Source: a virus. Taken from it: a DNA stretch of 64,000 nt. The position numbers and the translations under genes were made by a program. Below the pieces are notes generated by a model. That model was not told where the DNA came from, made no database searches, and saw nothing but the letters and a program-made list of their open reading frames with translations. Below are positions 1-7,246 of the stretch, piece after piece. How positions within the stretch are numbered: the stretch's first letter is position 1; each line of letters opens with the position of its first letter. The DNA lies in IMG/VR virus record IMGVR_UViG_3300032805_000003, positions 24,939-88,938 of that record; one strand, written 5' to 3'.

Positions 1-498
1 GTCCGGGCCGCCGGCGTCCAGCGCGGCCGCGGCGGCAGCCGCCCAGTCATGGCGCGGGCCCGGGCCGTGGATCCGGCGCGACCAGTCCATCACCGCGAGC
101 GCGCCCGCGCTGGCCGACTGCCCGGCAGCCTGATAGCCGGCTAGCTTGCTGGCGACCCAGGCCAGGTCGTGACCGGAGACATCCGGATCAGCCCAGCCTT
201 CCAGGATCTTGTCCAGCGTCCGGTAGTAGGCCGGGCCGGTGGCCCAGTTGCCGTCCTGGTAGCGGGTGTCCGGGTCGGGCGGGACGACGCCGAGGACTCG
301 CACCAGCCCGCCCTGAACTCGGCTATGAACCCGGGGGGCGGTGGCGTAGATCTCGCCGGTGGCCTGCACGTAGGAGACCCGCCAGCGGGGCCAGTCGTGG
401 CCTTTGACGGTCCAGTTGACGCCGTAGTCGGCTTCGCCGGACAGCATCCGGTCCTTGTTCGCGTTGTAGAACTCGCCGAGCGAGGGATAGGTCTGCAC
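1..498 (-). CDS. Hypothetical phage protein, C-terminus cut by window edge
   Basis: This leftward reading frame opens at a GTG whose first base is 498 and runs off the left edge, giving 166 codons in view. A good ribosome site (AGGGAG) lies about eight bases before the GTG. The protein begins VQTYPSLGEFYNANKDRML and contains a conserved-looking stretch with RVSYVQATGEIYA and GVVPPDPDT, which looks like a soluble domain. I do not recognise a function. It lies 22 bases downstream of the DpdA-like gene on the same strand and is probably the last visible gene of that operon. Many rightward ORFs across it are shadows. Confidence 0.7.
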   Translation of the reverse strand, partial: MQTYPSLGEFYNANKDRMLSGEADYGVNWTVKGHDWPRWRVSYVQATGEIYATAPRVHSRVQGGLVRVLGVVPPDPDTRYQDGNWATGPAYYRTLDKILEGWADPDVSGHDLAWVASKLAGYQAAGQSASAGALAVMDWSRRIHGPGPRHDWAAAAAAALDAGGPD

Positions 499-520
499 GG
501 AGTTGCGCTCCCTTGTCTGG

Positions 521-1210
521 TCAGTGATCTGGGTTGTAAAGGTCGAACAGTGCAGCCTGGTTGTTGACGGCTTGCTGCCAGCCGAGCACCACCGGCAGGT
601 ACCGGTCGGGCTGGCGGGTCTGGACGAGGTAAGTTCCGTCAGCGGTGTCGCATCCGATCGCCTCGGCGTACTTGAGCCGTCTGAAGGAGTTCACCCGGCC
701 CATGTGGACGGCCTTGCCGCGTGTCTTCGCCTCAGCGACCAGACGGCGGGCAGCTGGCCCGAGCTTCCACGCGTCGTCGCCGCCGACGAACAAGACATCA
801 AAGTCGTCCCACGGCACGATCAGGTCTTCGAGCCCGTTCTGGGCGACCAGCGCGGCCGGATAGCCGATATGCCGGATCCAGTCGAGCATGCGCGCAGACC
901 GCTGGAGGGTGGCTGCGGCGTCGTACAAGACGTCGGGGGCGACAGCGAAGAACGCGCCGCTGGTGTCCGGATCGCAGAAGTCCGACCCTTCGGCTGCCCA
1001 CAAGTCCTGTAGCAGCCCCAGGTACTTTTCGTCACCCGGGTATCCGGCGCCTGCGCGGCCGTCTTTCCCTGGCCCGCAGCTGTTGTCGACGCACCACAGC
1101 GCACCGTCGGGCAGCTTGTTGCCTGCTCGCGGAGTGATGATGCAAGCGAGCGATCCAGCGGCCATGGCCGCGCGGACCCCCGGGGTTGAGGGGTTAGCGA
1201 AGTACAGCAT
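521..1210 (-). CDS. dpdA: DpdA-like queuine tRNA-ribosyltransferase-fold DNA transglycosylase
   Basis: The 229-residue protein resembles the small TGT-fold proteins of actinobacteriophages. In better-studied members (DpdA), such enzymes exchange guanine in DNA for a 7-deazaguanine base, protecting phage DNA from host nucleases. Visible family features are the N-terminal MLYFANPSTPGVRAAM, a TPRAGNKLP segment, FAVAPDV, VAQNGLEDLIVPWDDFDVLF followed by GG..WKLG, and HMGRVNS with IGCDTADGTYL near the C-terminus. I chose the ATG at 1210 (GGAG upstream) over a longer frame that overlaps the preceding gene more deeply. No preQ0 synthesis genes (folE, queD, queE, queC) are visible here, so the base would come from the host or from genes outside the window. 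The exact base inserted is unknown. Confidence 0.75.
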   Translation of the reverse strand: MLYFANPSTPGVRAAMAAGSLACIITPRAGNKLPDGALWCVDNSCGPGKDGRAGAGYPGDEKYLGLLQDLWAAEGSDFCDPDTSGAFFAVAPDVLYDAAATLQRSARMLDWIRHIGYPAALVAQNGLEDLIVPWDDFDVLFVGGDDAWKLGPAARRLVAEAKTRGKAVHMGRVNSFRRLKYAEAIGCDTADGTYLVQTRQPDRYLPVVLGWQQAVNNQAALFDLYNPDH

Positions 1211-1472
1211 CGGGTGCTCCGTCTTGAACTTCCACCGACCAGCGGCCGGTGTGCCAGCGGGTGGTGACCGTGCCGCCGGCTGGAAGAAGCGCGGCGATCC
1301 CGGCGGTGTAGTCCTCATGGCTGATGGGCTCGGCAGACAGCCCGTCGATTTGGGCGCCGAAGGCGTGCAGTTCCGGCGCCGGGCCCGCCAGCGTGATCAC
1401 GACTTCGCCGTGGTCGGTTTCGGGCTTGTACGGGCACTGCTTCACGACAGCGGTTCGCAGGATGGTTTTCAC
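1194..1472 (-). CDS. Hypothetical 92-residue protein
   Basis: This short protein starts MKTILRTAVVKQCPYKPE and ends in a stretch rich in W, T and V (TTRWHTGRWSVEVQDG), suggesting a small beta-rich domain. Its start overlaps the preceding stop as ATGA, and its own end overlaps the DpdA-like start by 17 bases, so it is translated as part of the same leftward run. It has no motif I can tie to a function. The position directly before the DNA-modification gene is suggestive only. Confidence 0.65.
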   Translation of the reverse strand: MKTILRTAVVKQCPYKPETDHGEVVITLAGPAPELHAFGAQIDGLSAEPISHEDYTAGIAALLPAGGTVTTRWHTGRWSVEVQDGAPDAVLR

Positions 1473-1807
1473 CGGACGCCTCCGTGCCAGACGGTCCGGT
1501 CGACGTCGTCGGCCAGGTCCGGGCGGATCAGCCGCAGCCGGGTGTGCAGCCGGCGGTACTCGCCCAGCAGTTCGGCAGCGTCGGCTTCTGCCTGCTCGGT
1601 TTCAGCCTGGTAGGTGGCCCGGTTGGTGGTCGCCCAGCCGCGTTCCCGCTCGTTCTCGGGCAACGGCCTGGCCAGCATTCGGGTCAGCTGGGTCCGGCGG
1701 GCTGCGGCGCGGGTTTGCGCCATCCGGGCGTCGTAACCGGCGGCGAGCGCTTCGTTCGCCAGCGACAGTGAGGACACCACCAGCCGGTCCACATTTATCA
1801 ACGTCAT
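1469..1807 (-). CDS. Hypothetical helical protein, 112 residues
   Basis: I take the ATG at 1807 (MTLINVDRLVVSSL) because the longer upstream frame adds a poor N-terminus that overlaps the neighbouring gene. The rest is rich in Ala, Arg and Glu (AAARRTQLTRML, ETEQAEADAAELLGEYRRL), typical of a long alpha-helical or coiled-coil protein. The stop overlaps the next start as ATGA. Function is not recognisable. It may be a structural or nucleic-acid-associated accessory protein of the early operon. Confidence 0.6.
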   Translation of the reverse strand: MTLINVDRLVVSSLSLANEALAAGYDARMAQTRAAARRTQLTRMLARPLPENERERGWATTNRATYQAETEQAEADAAELLGEYRRLHTRLRLIRPDLADDVDRTVWHGGVR

Positions 1808-1817
1808 GTTGGCCAGC

Positions 1818-2105
1818 CTATAGCGTCCCGGAAACCTTGGCAACACGTATTTGCAGTGCCTCGATCGCCTGGTTCTGCTCGGCCTGAATCTGCTGGCAGC
1901 GCTCGCACCGTTTCGCGTGAGCGATCATCATGAGCACCGCTGCCGGGGTCACATCCGGCGACAACCCCGGCAGCGGCACCGCCCGCCGCAACCCCGGCAA
2001 CACGGTCACCGCACGGCGCAACGACGCCGCCTCGACGCCGCACAACCCCCGGATGACCGCACCCTTCGGCTGGTCGACGATCCGCAGCGGAAGCTCGCCT
2101 TTCAC
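1818..2105 (-). CDS. Hypothetical protein with a CxxC pair
   Basis: The 95-residue protein begins MKGELPLRIVDQPKGAVIRG. Near residues 68-71 it carries RCERCQQ in a helical context, a possible half zinc site or redox pair. The C-terminal third (AEQNQAIEALQIRVAKV) looks like a short coiled coil. It overlaps the upstream gene by four bases. No family is recognised. Confidence 0.6.
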   Translation of the reverse strand: MKGELPLRIVDQPKGAVIRGLCGVEAASLRRAVTVLPGLRRAVPLPGLSPDVTPAAVLMMIAHAKRCERCQQIQAEQNQAIEALQIRVAKVSGTL

Positions 2106-2452
2106 GACTCACCGCCGTCCAGCACGGCAGCGACAGCACGGCCGAAGTAGATGAACGGCGGATGCTTGCGACCGAGGTCACCGAGGCCCTGGCGGATGCG
2201 CTCGCGTTCAGCTGCGGTTCCTTCGCTGACGCCTTGCAGGTAGCCCAGGTCGCGGGCGTGCCCGGGTTCGGTGACGGTGATGAGCGGCGCGGCGGCAACA
2301 GCGGCGCGGCGGCCGGCTTCCAGGAGGACTCCCAGCAGCGCAGACGGGTTTCGCATGAGCAACGCCGTCGCTTCAGGTTCGTAAGCCTGAAGCGCGACGG
2401 CGATAGCGGTGCAGGCGGCGGCGGGTATGGCCTCGGCCGGGATGCCGGTCAT
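2102..2452 (-). CDS. Hypothetical Ala-rich protein
   Basis: This 116-residue protein is mostly predicted helix. It starts MTGIPAEAIPAAACTAIAVAL and ends with a GRAVAAVLDGGES tail. The middle contains EGTAAERERIRQGL. It sits between the DUF1643-like gene and a small CxxC protein with four-base overlaps on both sides, so expression is coupled to theirs. No function is evident. Confidence 0.6.
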   Translation of the reverse strand: MTGIPAEAIPAAACTAIAVALQAYEPEATALLMRNPSALLGVLLEAGRRAAVAAAPLITVTEPGHARDLGYLQGVSEGTAAERERIRQGLGDLGRKHPPFIYFGRAVAAVLDGGES

Positions 2453-2973
2453 GGCTGGTACCGGATCAGCGGCTCGTCGCCGCGGACGAACAACGGATGC
2501 CGCGGCTGGCCGTTCGCAGTCAGCCCCAGGCAGTGCAGCTGGACGCCGTCCAGCAAAGCGAGGACGTCCCGGGCGCGGCCGCGGTGAGCGCCGTGCAACC
2601 CCCAGGCTGCGACGACCACCGGCGACGACTCAGCGCGCGCCTTGATGACCAGGTTGTTGTCCGGTCCTTCGGGCGCCAGGTGCTTGATCATCACACGCGG
2701 GTGGGTGGCCCGCAGCGCGAACAGATTCACCACCGCCAGCCCGTCATACCCCCAGGCTTTGCTGTAGGCGATGCACCGGCGGATCGTCGGATCATCGGTG
2801 TTCTCGTCGGCGGTCGACGGGTTCAGCATGATCCAGGTCACGCAGTACGGCTTGGGACCCCAGTGGCGGGTCAGGTCGTACCGGTACACCCGGTCCGGGC
2901 TGAACACCGCCCGGCTGGACTGGCCGAACAAGTCCAGATCTAGTCCGGTCGTCTCGACTGGGGCGGCGGTCAT
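2449..2973 (-). CDS. DUF1643 family protein
   Basis: The 174-residue product matches the DUF1643 pattern. YLRFDL-like text (YRYDLTRHWGPKPYCVTWIM) is followed by the hallmark MLNPSTADENTDDPTIRRC, then GLAVVNLFALRATHP, and WGLHGAHRGR followed by LHCLGLTANGQPRHPLF. The family is common in phages and mobile elements and its biochemical role is not settled. I take the ATG at 2973, which overlaps the dnaN stop by four bases. The longer frame upstream is an antisense shadow of dnaN. Confidence in family membership is high; function is unknown. Confidence 0.8.
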   Translation of the reverse strand: MTAAPVETTGLDLDLFGQSSRAVFSPDRVYRYDLTRHWGPKPYCVTWIMLNPSTADENTDDPTIRRCIAYSKAWGYDGLAVVNLFALRATHPRVMIKHLAPEGPDNNLVIKARAESSPVVVAAWGLHGAHRGRARDVLALLDGVQLHCLGLTANGQPRHPLFVRGDEPLIRYQP

Positions 2974-4112
2974 CGGGAGTTCTCCGTCCGCATCGGCATC
3001 ACCAGCGCGCGGAACTGGTCGTCTTCGGCGCGGGTGACCAGCGCCGGCTTGAACGACCCGGTCATCCGGATCCGGACCTGCCCGGGCACTGGCAGCAGGG
3101 CGTCTCGCAGCAGTTCGGGCCCGAACCCGATCTCCAGCGGCCCGCCTTCGGTCTTGGCCGGCAAAGATTCGACGGCGGTGATCGCCGCGCCGGTGCCGGC
3201 CCGCAGCGTCAGTTCCCCGTCGCCGACCTTCAGATGGATCGCGGTCTTGCGCTCGGCGGCGATCCCGACCCGCTTGATCACCTGAACGAGCCCGGCCGCG
3301 TCGGCTTCGACGACGACCGGGAACTCCCGGTTCTTGCCCATCAGCGACCGGTAATCCACGAACTCGCCGCCGGCGCACCGGATCGTCACCCGCCGGCGCC
3401 CCAGGTCGCTGGCGAACCCGGCCAGCCCGGTCCCGTCCGAACCCGGATCCGGCAGGCTGATGGTGATCTCGCCGGCGTCGGGCAGGCCTTTGACGAACGC
3501 CGCCAGCGCTTTGCCCGGGACCAGCGCCGTCCGGGGATCCATGCCCGGGTCAGCCGGGGTCCAGGGCAGGTCGACGGTCGCGAGCTCGTACCGGTCGGTG
3601 GCAGCCAGCACCAGCCCGGTCTTGCTGGCTTCCAGGCACACCGTCGTCAGCACCGGCAATTCGGTGTCGCTGCTGACGGCGGGCAGCACGCTGGCGACCG
3701 CCTGAGCGAACCCGGCCGGCGAGCACGACCCGGCCGGCGCGGAAGTCTCCGGGAACTGCGGGTACTCGTCCAGCGGCAGGGTGTTCAGCGAGAACTTGCT
3801 GGTTCCGCACGCCAGCCGGAGCATCGCGCCGTCCAGCTCGAGGTCGGCTGGCTTGGCGGGCAGGCTGGCGGCGATCGTGGTGAACAGCCGGCCGGGGATC
3901 AAGACGGCACCGGGTTTGTCGCTGCGGACACCGGTGACGCTGATCTGAGCGCCGTTGTCGCCGTCGAACGCGTCGACGATCAGCGTGCCTTCGCGGGCGG
4001 TCAGCCGCAGGCCGGCGTAGACCGGGACGTACGGGCGGGCCGGGAGCGTGCGAGCAGCCCACGCGGTAGCGCTGGCCAGATCGCTCTGGCTGATGGTGAG
4101 TTTCACGGTCAT
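2970..4112 (-). CDS. dnaN: DNA polymerase III beta sliding clamp homologue
   Basis: The 380-residue protein has the length and three-domain layout of a bacterial beta clamp. It begins MTVKLTISQSDLASATAWA, includes PVYAGLRLTA and DGDNGAQIS in domain I, a central DEYPQFPE segment, LAATDRYELATVDL in domain II, EFVDYRSLMG, and ends RALVMPMRTENSR, matching the clamp C-terminus (..LVMPMR). Clamps encircle DNA and tether replicative polymerases. Carrying its own clamp suggests the phage redirects host polymerase III or ensures clamp supply. It is coupled by four-base overlaps to the DUF1643-like gene and the tandem-HTH gene. Confidence 0.93.
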   Translation of the reverse strand: MTVKLTISQSDLASATAWAARTLPARPYVPVYAGLRLTAREGTLIVDAFDGDNGAQISVTGVRSDKPGAVLIPGRLFTTIAASLPAKPADLELDGAMLRLACGTSKFSLNTLPLDEYPQFPETSAPAGSCSPAGFAQAVASVLPAVSSDTELPVLTTVCLEASKTGLVLAATDRYELATVDLPWTPADPGMDPRTALVPGKALAAFVKGLPDAGEITISLPDPGSDGTGLAGFASDLGRRRVTIRCAGGEFVDYRSLMGKNREFPVVVEADAAGLVQVIKRVGIAAERKTAIHLKVGDGELTLRAGTGAAITAVESLPAKTEGGPLEIGFGPELLRDALLPVPGQVRIRMTGSFKPALVTRAEDDQFRALVMPMRTENSR

Positions 4113-4642
4113 GCTGCCTTTCCGGTTGTGATCGGGCTGGGCCAGAATCTGTTGACCTGCTGTCCGGACATGCGCAGCCAGCAGCGGACGTGCCAGCGGC
4201 TGTAACCGAGGGCAGCCATCTGCCGGACTGCTTCAGCGCGTTCGGCGCTGGTCATCTGGACGTCGTCGCCGGCGATCACCCGGTCGACAACGGCCTGGTC
4301 GAAAAACAGCTGGTTCACGCGGTGACCAGACATCCGCAGACGTTTAGCGACCTGCGAGCGGGTGAAACCACGGCGCGCCATCTGCCGGACCGCTTCAGCG
4401 CGTTCCAGGCGGGTGAGCGGGACGTCTTCGCCGTCGATCGCCCGTTCAACCGCGACGTCGTCGACGAAAGCGTCAGGCGGCGGCCAGCCGCCGGCGCGGC
4501 GGGCAGCTGCGCGGGCTGCCCGGCAGATGTCATCGAGCGGTTCATGGCGGTACCGGTGCCGGGCGATCGCCGCGGCGGTGCCGCAAGGCTGGATCCACCG
4601 GGCGCCGTAGCGGGTGTCGTCCCGGCGCTGGTTCCGGATCAC
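4109..4642 (-). CDS. Tandem helix-turn-helix protein
   Basis: The 177-residue protein contains the same roughly 50-residue unit twice. Each unit carries VERAIDGEDVPLT or VDRVIAGDDVQMT, then ERAEAVRQMA, then a putative HTH (GFTRSQVAKRLRMSGHRVNQ in the first, GYSRWHVRCWLRMSGQQVNR in the second). An internal duplication that keeps both recognition helices suggests binding to a repeated or two-part DNA site. It lies between the helicase-loader-like cluster and dnaN with four-base overlaps. Candidate roles are regulator or origin-binding accessory protein; neither is proven. Confidence 0.72.
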   Translation of the reverse strand: MIRNQRRDDTRYGARWIQPCGTAAAIARHRYRHEPLDDICRAARAAARRAGGWPPPDAFVDDVAVERAIDGEDVPLTRLERAEAVRQMARRGFTRSQVAKRLRMSGHRVNQLFFDQAVVDRVIAGDDVQMTSAERAEAVRQMAALGYSRWHVRCWLRMSGQQVNRFWPSPITTGKAA

Positions 4643-4938
4643 TGGTCACCACCCATCGCGGCCCGGACCGCGGCGATCCCCCGCCGGGACGCCTCCGCTT
4701 GCCTGGGATCCGGCTGGGCGGGCCGGCGCGCATGCAGCGGGTTGCGGGACGCTTCCGTCAGATCACGCGGGCCGGCCTGCTCGTCGACCATCAGCCGGAC
4801 GGTCTCCTGCAAGATCCGGGGCCATGGCCAGCCGGCGGAACGGACAGCGCCGATCGCGCCGGCGAGCCGGTCCCGGTCCCAGTCCGGCCGGACTGCGGCG
4901 GCCAGGTCGATCAGCTGGAGGGTGGCGACTTCGATCAC
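4639..4938 (-). CDS. Hypothetical 99-residue replication-operon protein
   Basis: It starts MIEVATLQLIDLAAAVRPDWD, with helical text RLAGAIGAVRSAGWPWPRI and an Arg/Pro-rich tail. The first 60 residues resemble small helical proteins found beside replication genes in actinophages, but I cannot name a family. It overlaps both neighbours by four bases. Confidence 0.65.
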   Translation of the reverse strand: MIEVATLQLIDLAAAVRPDWDRDRLAGAIGAVRSAGWPWPRILQETVRLMVDEQAGPRDLTEASRNPLHARRPAQPDPRQAEASRRGIAAVRAAMGGDQ

Positions 4939-5498
4939 GGTTCGCTCCTTCGTGGCTGGCGTCGTGATTCGGCGGCTTGCCGGCGCGCGATCGCTTGCGG
5001 GCTTTCGATCGCCCGCCGCCGGGCCGGCCCTAGGATCTGCCTGAGTTCTCCGAACGCGGCCCGCAGCGACGCGGGCGGCCCGTTCGTTCGCATCACCGGC
5101 GCGGCGAGCGCCCGGAACGCGCTGGTGACCGGCAAAGCGTGGCCGTCGCCAGCGCGCCGGATGTTCGCCTGCAACGCAGCCTGGAAAGCTGGCGGGTTGT
5201 CGGCCAGTTCTGCGGGCGGGTCGTCGACGACCGACTTCTTGATCCGTTCGGCGCGGGTTGCCCTGACCCGGCGCCGGATGTCAGCGGGCATGATCCAGTC
5301 CCGCGTTTCGCGGTAATGCGCCTGGACGGCTTGCGCGCAGTCGGCGTAAGTCAGGTCGCCGATCATCTCCAGCCAGAACCCGATCACGGCGTTGCGGCCT
5401 TCGACGTCGTCTTCGTCCGGCGGCTTGCGGTTGTCCGCGAGCGCCATCAGGCCGAGCAGTTTGCCGACTTCGCCGGGAGTCATCCGGGGCTGGTTCAC
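4935..5498 (-). CDS. Replicative helicase loader/inhibitor-like protein
   Basis: The 187-residue protein begins MNQPRMTPGEVGKLLGLMAL. It carries the pattern seen in actinophage helicase loader/inhibitor-like proteins: a short helical N-terminus, GFWLEMIGDLTYADCAQAV, AHYRETRDWIMPADIRRRV, then a basic, disordered-looking tail. Such proteins are thought to deliver or hold the replicative helicase at the origin. It lies directly downstream of the initiator gene with a four-base overlap, as expected for an initiator-loader pair like lambda O-P. No helicase (DnaB) gene is visible, so host DnaB would be the partner. The functional name is an inference from pattern and position. Confidence 0.65.
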   Translation of the reverse strand: MNQPRMTPGEVGKLLGLMALADNRKPPDEDDVEGRNAVIGFWLEMIGDLTYADCAQAVQAHYRETRDWIMPADIRRRVRATRAERIKKSVVDDPPAELADNPPAFQAALQANIRRAGDGHALPVTSAFRALAAPVMRTNGPPASLRAAFGELRQILGPARRRAIESPQAIARRQAAESRRQPRRSEP

Positions 5499-6448
5499 CG
5501 GCCCGCGCCCCCTTCCGCCTCGAAACCGAGCCCGGCGTCCATCCAGCCGCGCGCCCGGTCCGGCGCTGACGGTGAGGCAGGCCTGCTGCCGTTGCGCTGT
5601 CCGGCGCCCCGGATTTCGCCGAGGGCGACGGTGATCGTGCCGCCCGAGACCGGCCGGCGTTCGCGGGCGAGCTTGTCGAGTGCCCGTGCTACGTCGTTGC
5701 GCGGAAGCCCGTTGGCGATGGCGGTGCGGATGACGCCGCGGATGGCCAGGAACGGCTGGGCGGTTGCGGACTTGTGGTGTTCCCAGAACGCGGCGGCCAG
5801 CTCGTCGGCGACGTCGTGCTTGCGCTGTCCTCGCCGCTGGGGTGCAACTGGTTGCACCCCAGGGTTTTCGGCCGCCGTGGTTGTACCTGAGCTATCTGCA
5901 CCTACAGGTACATCAAGGGGGTTGAGGTTAGTAGTTAGTTTGGGTGCAATGGGTTTCACCCCAGGCGACGCTGTATTGCACCCCAGCAAATCGGACACTT
6001 GAGGTGCAGTGGGTTGCACCCCAGGGGATTCATGCAGGTCAGAGCCGGTTTGGGGTGCAATAGGTTGCACGTCAGCCTGGGGTGAATCTGGTTGCACCCC
6101 AAGGTCAGCCTGGGGTGCAACCGGTTGCACCCCTTGGGGTGAACCTGATTGCACCCCAGCGACGCGCTCCATCGCCAGGTCATAGACCATCGGACGACGG
6201 TTCTGCGGCAGGTCCCCGGTCAGCGACTGGTCCCCAGGACGGATCAGGCCGAGTCCGACAAGAAGCGCCAGGTCGTACCGCACCTGACGCTGGCTCTTGC
6301 GGGCATAGCCGCTCAAGGTGAGAGCGCTCGGGAAGGCTCCGCGGCCTTGCTTGTCGGCGTGGTGGGCGAGGCCGAACAGGGAGCCGACGCACTGCGGCGG
6401 AACGTCTGGCGCGTCGCGAAGCGCCCACACGATCGCCTCGTAGCTCAT
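5495..6448 (-). CDS. Winged-helix replication initiator containing internal iterons
   Basis: The 317-residue protein has an N-terminal HTH_36-type winged helix (residues about 1-85: MSYEAIVWALRDAPDVPPQ, FPSALTLSGYARKSQRQVRY, LGLIRPGDQ). A repetitive linker with the peptide GVQPVAPQ and variants at least seven times follows, then a helical C-terminal domain (HDVADELAAAFWEHHKS, GVIRTAIANGLPRNDV). I prefer the ATG at 6448 because MSYEAIVWALRD is the usual start of this domain; a GTG at 6508 is in frame. The linker repeats are the coding image of DNA iterons, so the gene probably both encodes the initiator and carries the origin. A divergent promoter region lies upstream. Confidence 0.75.
   Translation of the reverse strand: MSYEAIVWALRDAPDVPPQCVGSLFGLAHHADKQGRGAFPSALTLSGYARKSQRQVRYDLALLVGLGLIRPGDQSLTGDLPQNRRPMVYDLAMERVAGVQSGSPQGVQPVAPQADLGVQPDSPQADVQPIAPQTGSDLHESPGVQPTAPQVSDLLGCNTASPGVKPIAPKLTTNLNPLDVPVGADSSGTTTAAENPGVQPVAPQRRGQRKHDVADELAAAFWEHHKSATAQPFLAIRGVIRTAIANGLPRNDVARALDKLARERRPVSGGTITVALGEIRGAGQRNGSRPASPSAPDRARGWMDAGLGFEAEGGAGR
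5837..6159. repeat. Palindromic iterons and AT-richer patch, putative replication origin
   Basis: Eight related sites lie in this stretch. The best copy (5837-5862) has perfect 12-base arms, CTGGGGTGCAAC and GTTGCACCCCAG, around a two-base centre. Other 26-base copies are at 5939-5964, 5999-6024, 6050-6075, 6077-6102, 6110-6135 and 6134-6159; a half site (TTGCACCCCAG) is at 5976-5986. Between the first and second copies, about 5881-5940, base composition becomes clearly richer in A and T, a plausible melting region. All lie inside the initiator coding sequence. By analogy with lambda ori inside gene O, this is the best candidate origin in the window. Confidence 0.75.
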
Positions 6449-6644
6449 GCTGCATCCCGGCGGGGAAGCCCCGCCCGCCGCATGGCGCTCATTGTCACCG
6501 ATTCCCACCGTCTGCTTTTTCCGTTTCGCGTACTTGTGGTATGCCTACACTACACGTTGCATCGTGGCAACGCTACCTGTAGGCGAATGCCGTGTAAATA
6601 TGGCATACTGGTGACGTGGCCTAGAGACGTGCCACGATTAGGGA
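6449..6644. promoter_or_regulatory. Divergent promoter/operator region between initiator and small HTH gene
   Basis: This gap is less GC-rich than its surroundings. It contains CGTTGC-6-GCAACG (6555-6572) and a wider inverted pair GCCTACA (6543-6549) and TGTAGGC (6578-6584). Leftward, TTGCCA followed 17 bases later by TAGGCA could form a sigma-70-like promoter for the initiator operon. Rightward, TAAATAT and CATACT near 6594-6612 are candidate -10 elements for the HTH gene at 6645. The promoter assignments are inferred. Confidence 0.5.
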
Positions 6645-6899
6645 GTGACCGACGACATGGCTGGAGTGCTCGCCGCGCATCAGGCGTATCTGGACGCCCC
6701 CGACGAAGCGAGAGAACTACTCGCCCGCCGCCGCGCCCAGCTTGGTCTTGCGGTCGCCCGGGAACGAGGCCAGGGCACATCGCAGAGAGCCATCGCTGAA
6801 CGACTCGGCCGGACCCGCGAGCAGATCCGCCGTTATCAGCAGGCCTACGACGACTGGCAGCATGACCACCCTGACGAGCAGCTAGAAGCAGTCGGCTAG
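6645..6899 (+). CDS. Small HTH DNA-binding protein
   Basis: This is the only rightward gene in the first 13 kb. The 84-residue product starts MTDDMAGVLAAHQAYLD (GTG at 6645, or ATG at 6657). A clear HTH covers about residues 45-70: GQGTSQRAIAERLGRTREQI followed by RRYQQAYDDW. It sits divergent to the initiator operon over an inverted repeat and converges on the leftward gene ending at 6903. An autoregulator or switch controlling the initiator promoter is a reasonable guess from position. Confidence 0.72.
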   Translation: MTDDMAGVLAAHQAYLDAPDEARELLARRRAQLGLAVARERGQGTSQRAIAERLGRTREQIRRYQQAYDDWQHDHPDEQLEAVG

Positions 6900-6902
6900 C
6901 CA

Positions 6903-7244
6903 TCAGGCAGCCGCCTTCCAGCCCAGGTACTTGCGGCGCGTCTTCCGTCCCAGATGCCAGTGCCCGGCCGGGCACCGGTACTCGTTCAGCCCCTGACCTT
7001 TCCGGTGCTTAGGCATCCGCCGGATCGCGGCCCTGGCGAGAGCCTGAGTCTCGTACCGGGTCTTCCACGGATGCAGGCACCGGCCAGTTTTGACCAGCCC
7101 GGCCAGCTCGGCTGGCTCGTCGTCCCGCTCGAGGCGGGCCAGCCATTGCCGGTAAGCAGCTTGACGGTCTTCAGCTTCGCGGCGGCGGCGGGCCCGCAGC
7201 ACCCGCAGCGCGCCGCGGTGCTGCGGGCCGGTGAAACGCGACAT
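6903..7244 (-). CDS. Small zinc-ribbon-like phage protein
   Basis: The 113-residue product starts at ATG 7244, seven bases after GGAGGTG. The N-terminal half is very basic and helical (RVLRARRRREAEDRQAAYRQ). The C-terminal half carries CLHPWKTRYETQALARAAI and then YRCPAGHWHLGRKTRRKYLG. This C..H..C..H arrangement matches a zinc-ribbon pattern common in small actinophage proteins of unknown role. It is the last gene of the right-hand leftward run and stops three bases from the convergent HTH gene, leaving no room for a separate terminator. Confidence 0.7.
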   Translation of the reverse strand: MSRFTGPQHRGALRVLRARRRREAEDRQAAYRQWLARLERDDEPAELAGLVKTGRCLHPWKTRYETQALARAAIRRMPKHRKGQGLNEYRCPAGHWHLGRKTRRKYLGWKAAA

Positions 7245-7246
7245 CT

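Noticed and set aside
3234-4205. 323-codon rightward open frame
   Set aside because: It is antisense to the dnaN homologue and part of the tandem-HTH gene, with typical low-information shadow composition.
5837-6159. Possible CRISPR array
   Set aside because: The repeats are internally palindromic, unevenly spaced, partly abutting and lie inside a coding frame; there are no equal-length unique spacers and no cas genes.
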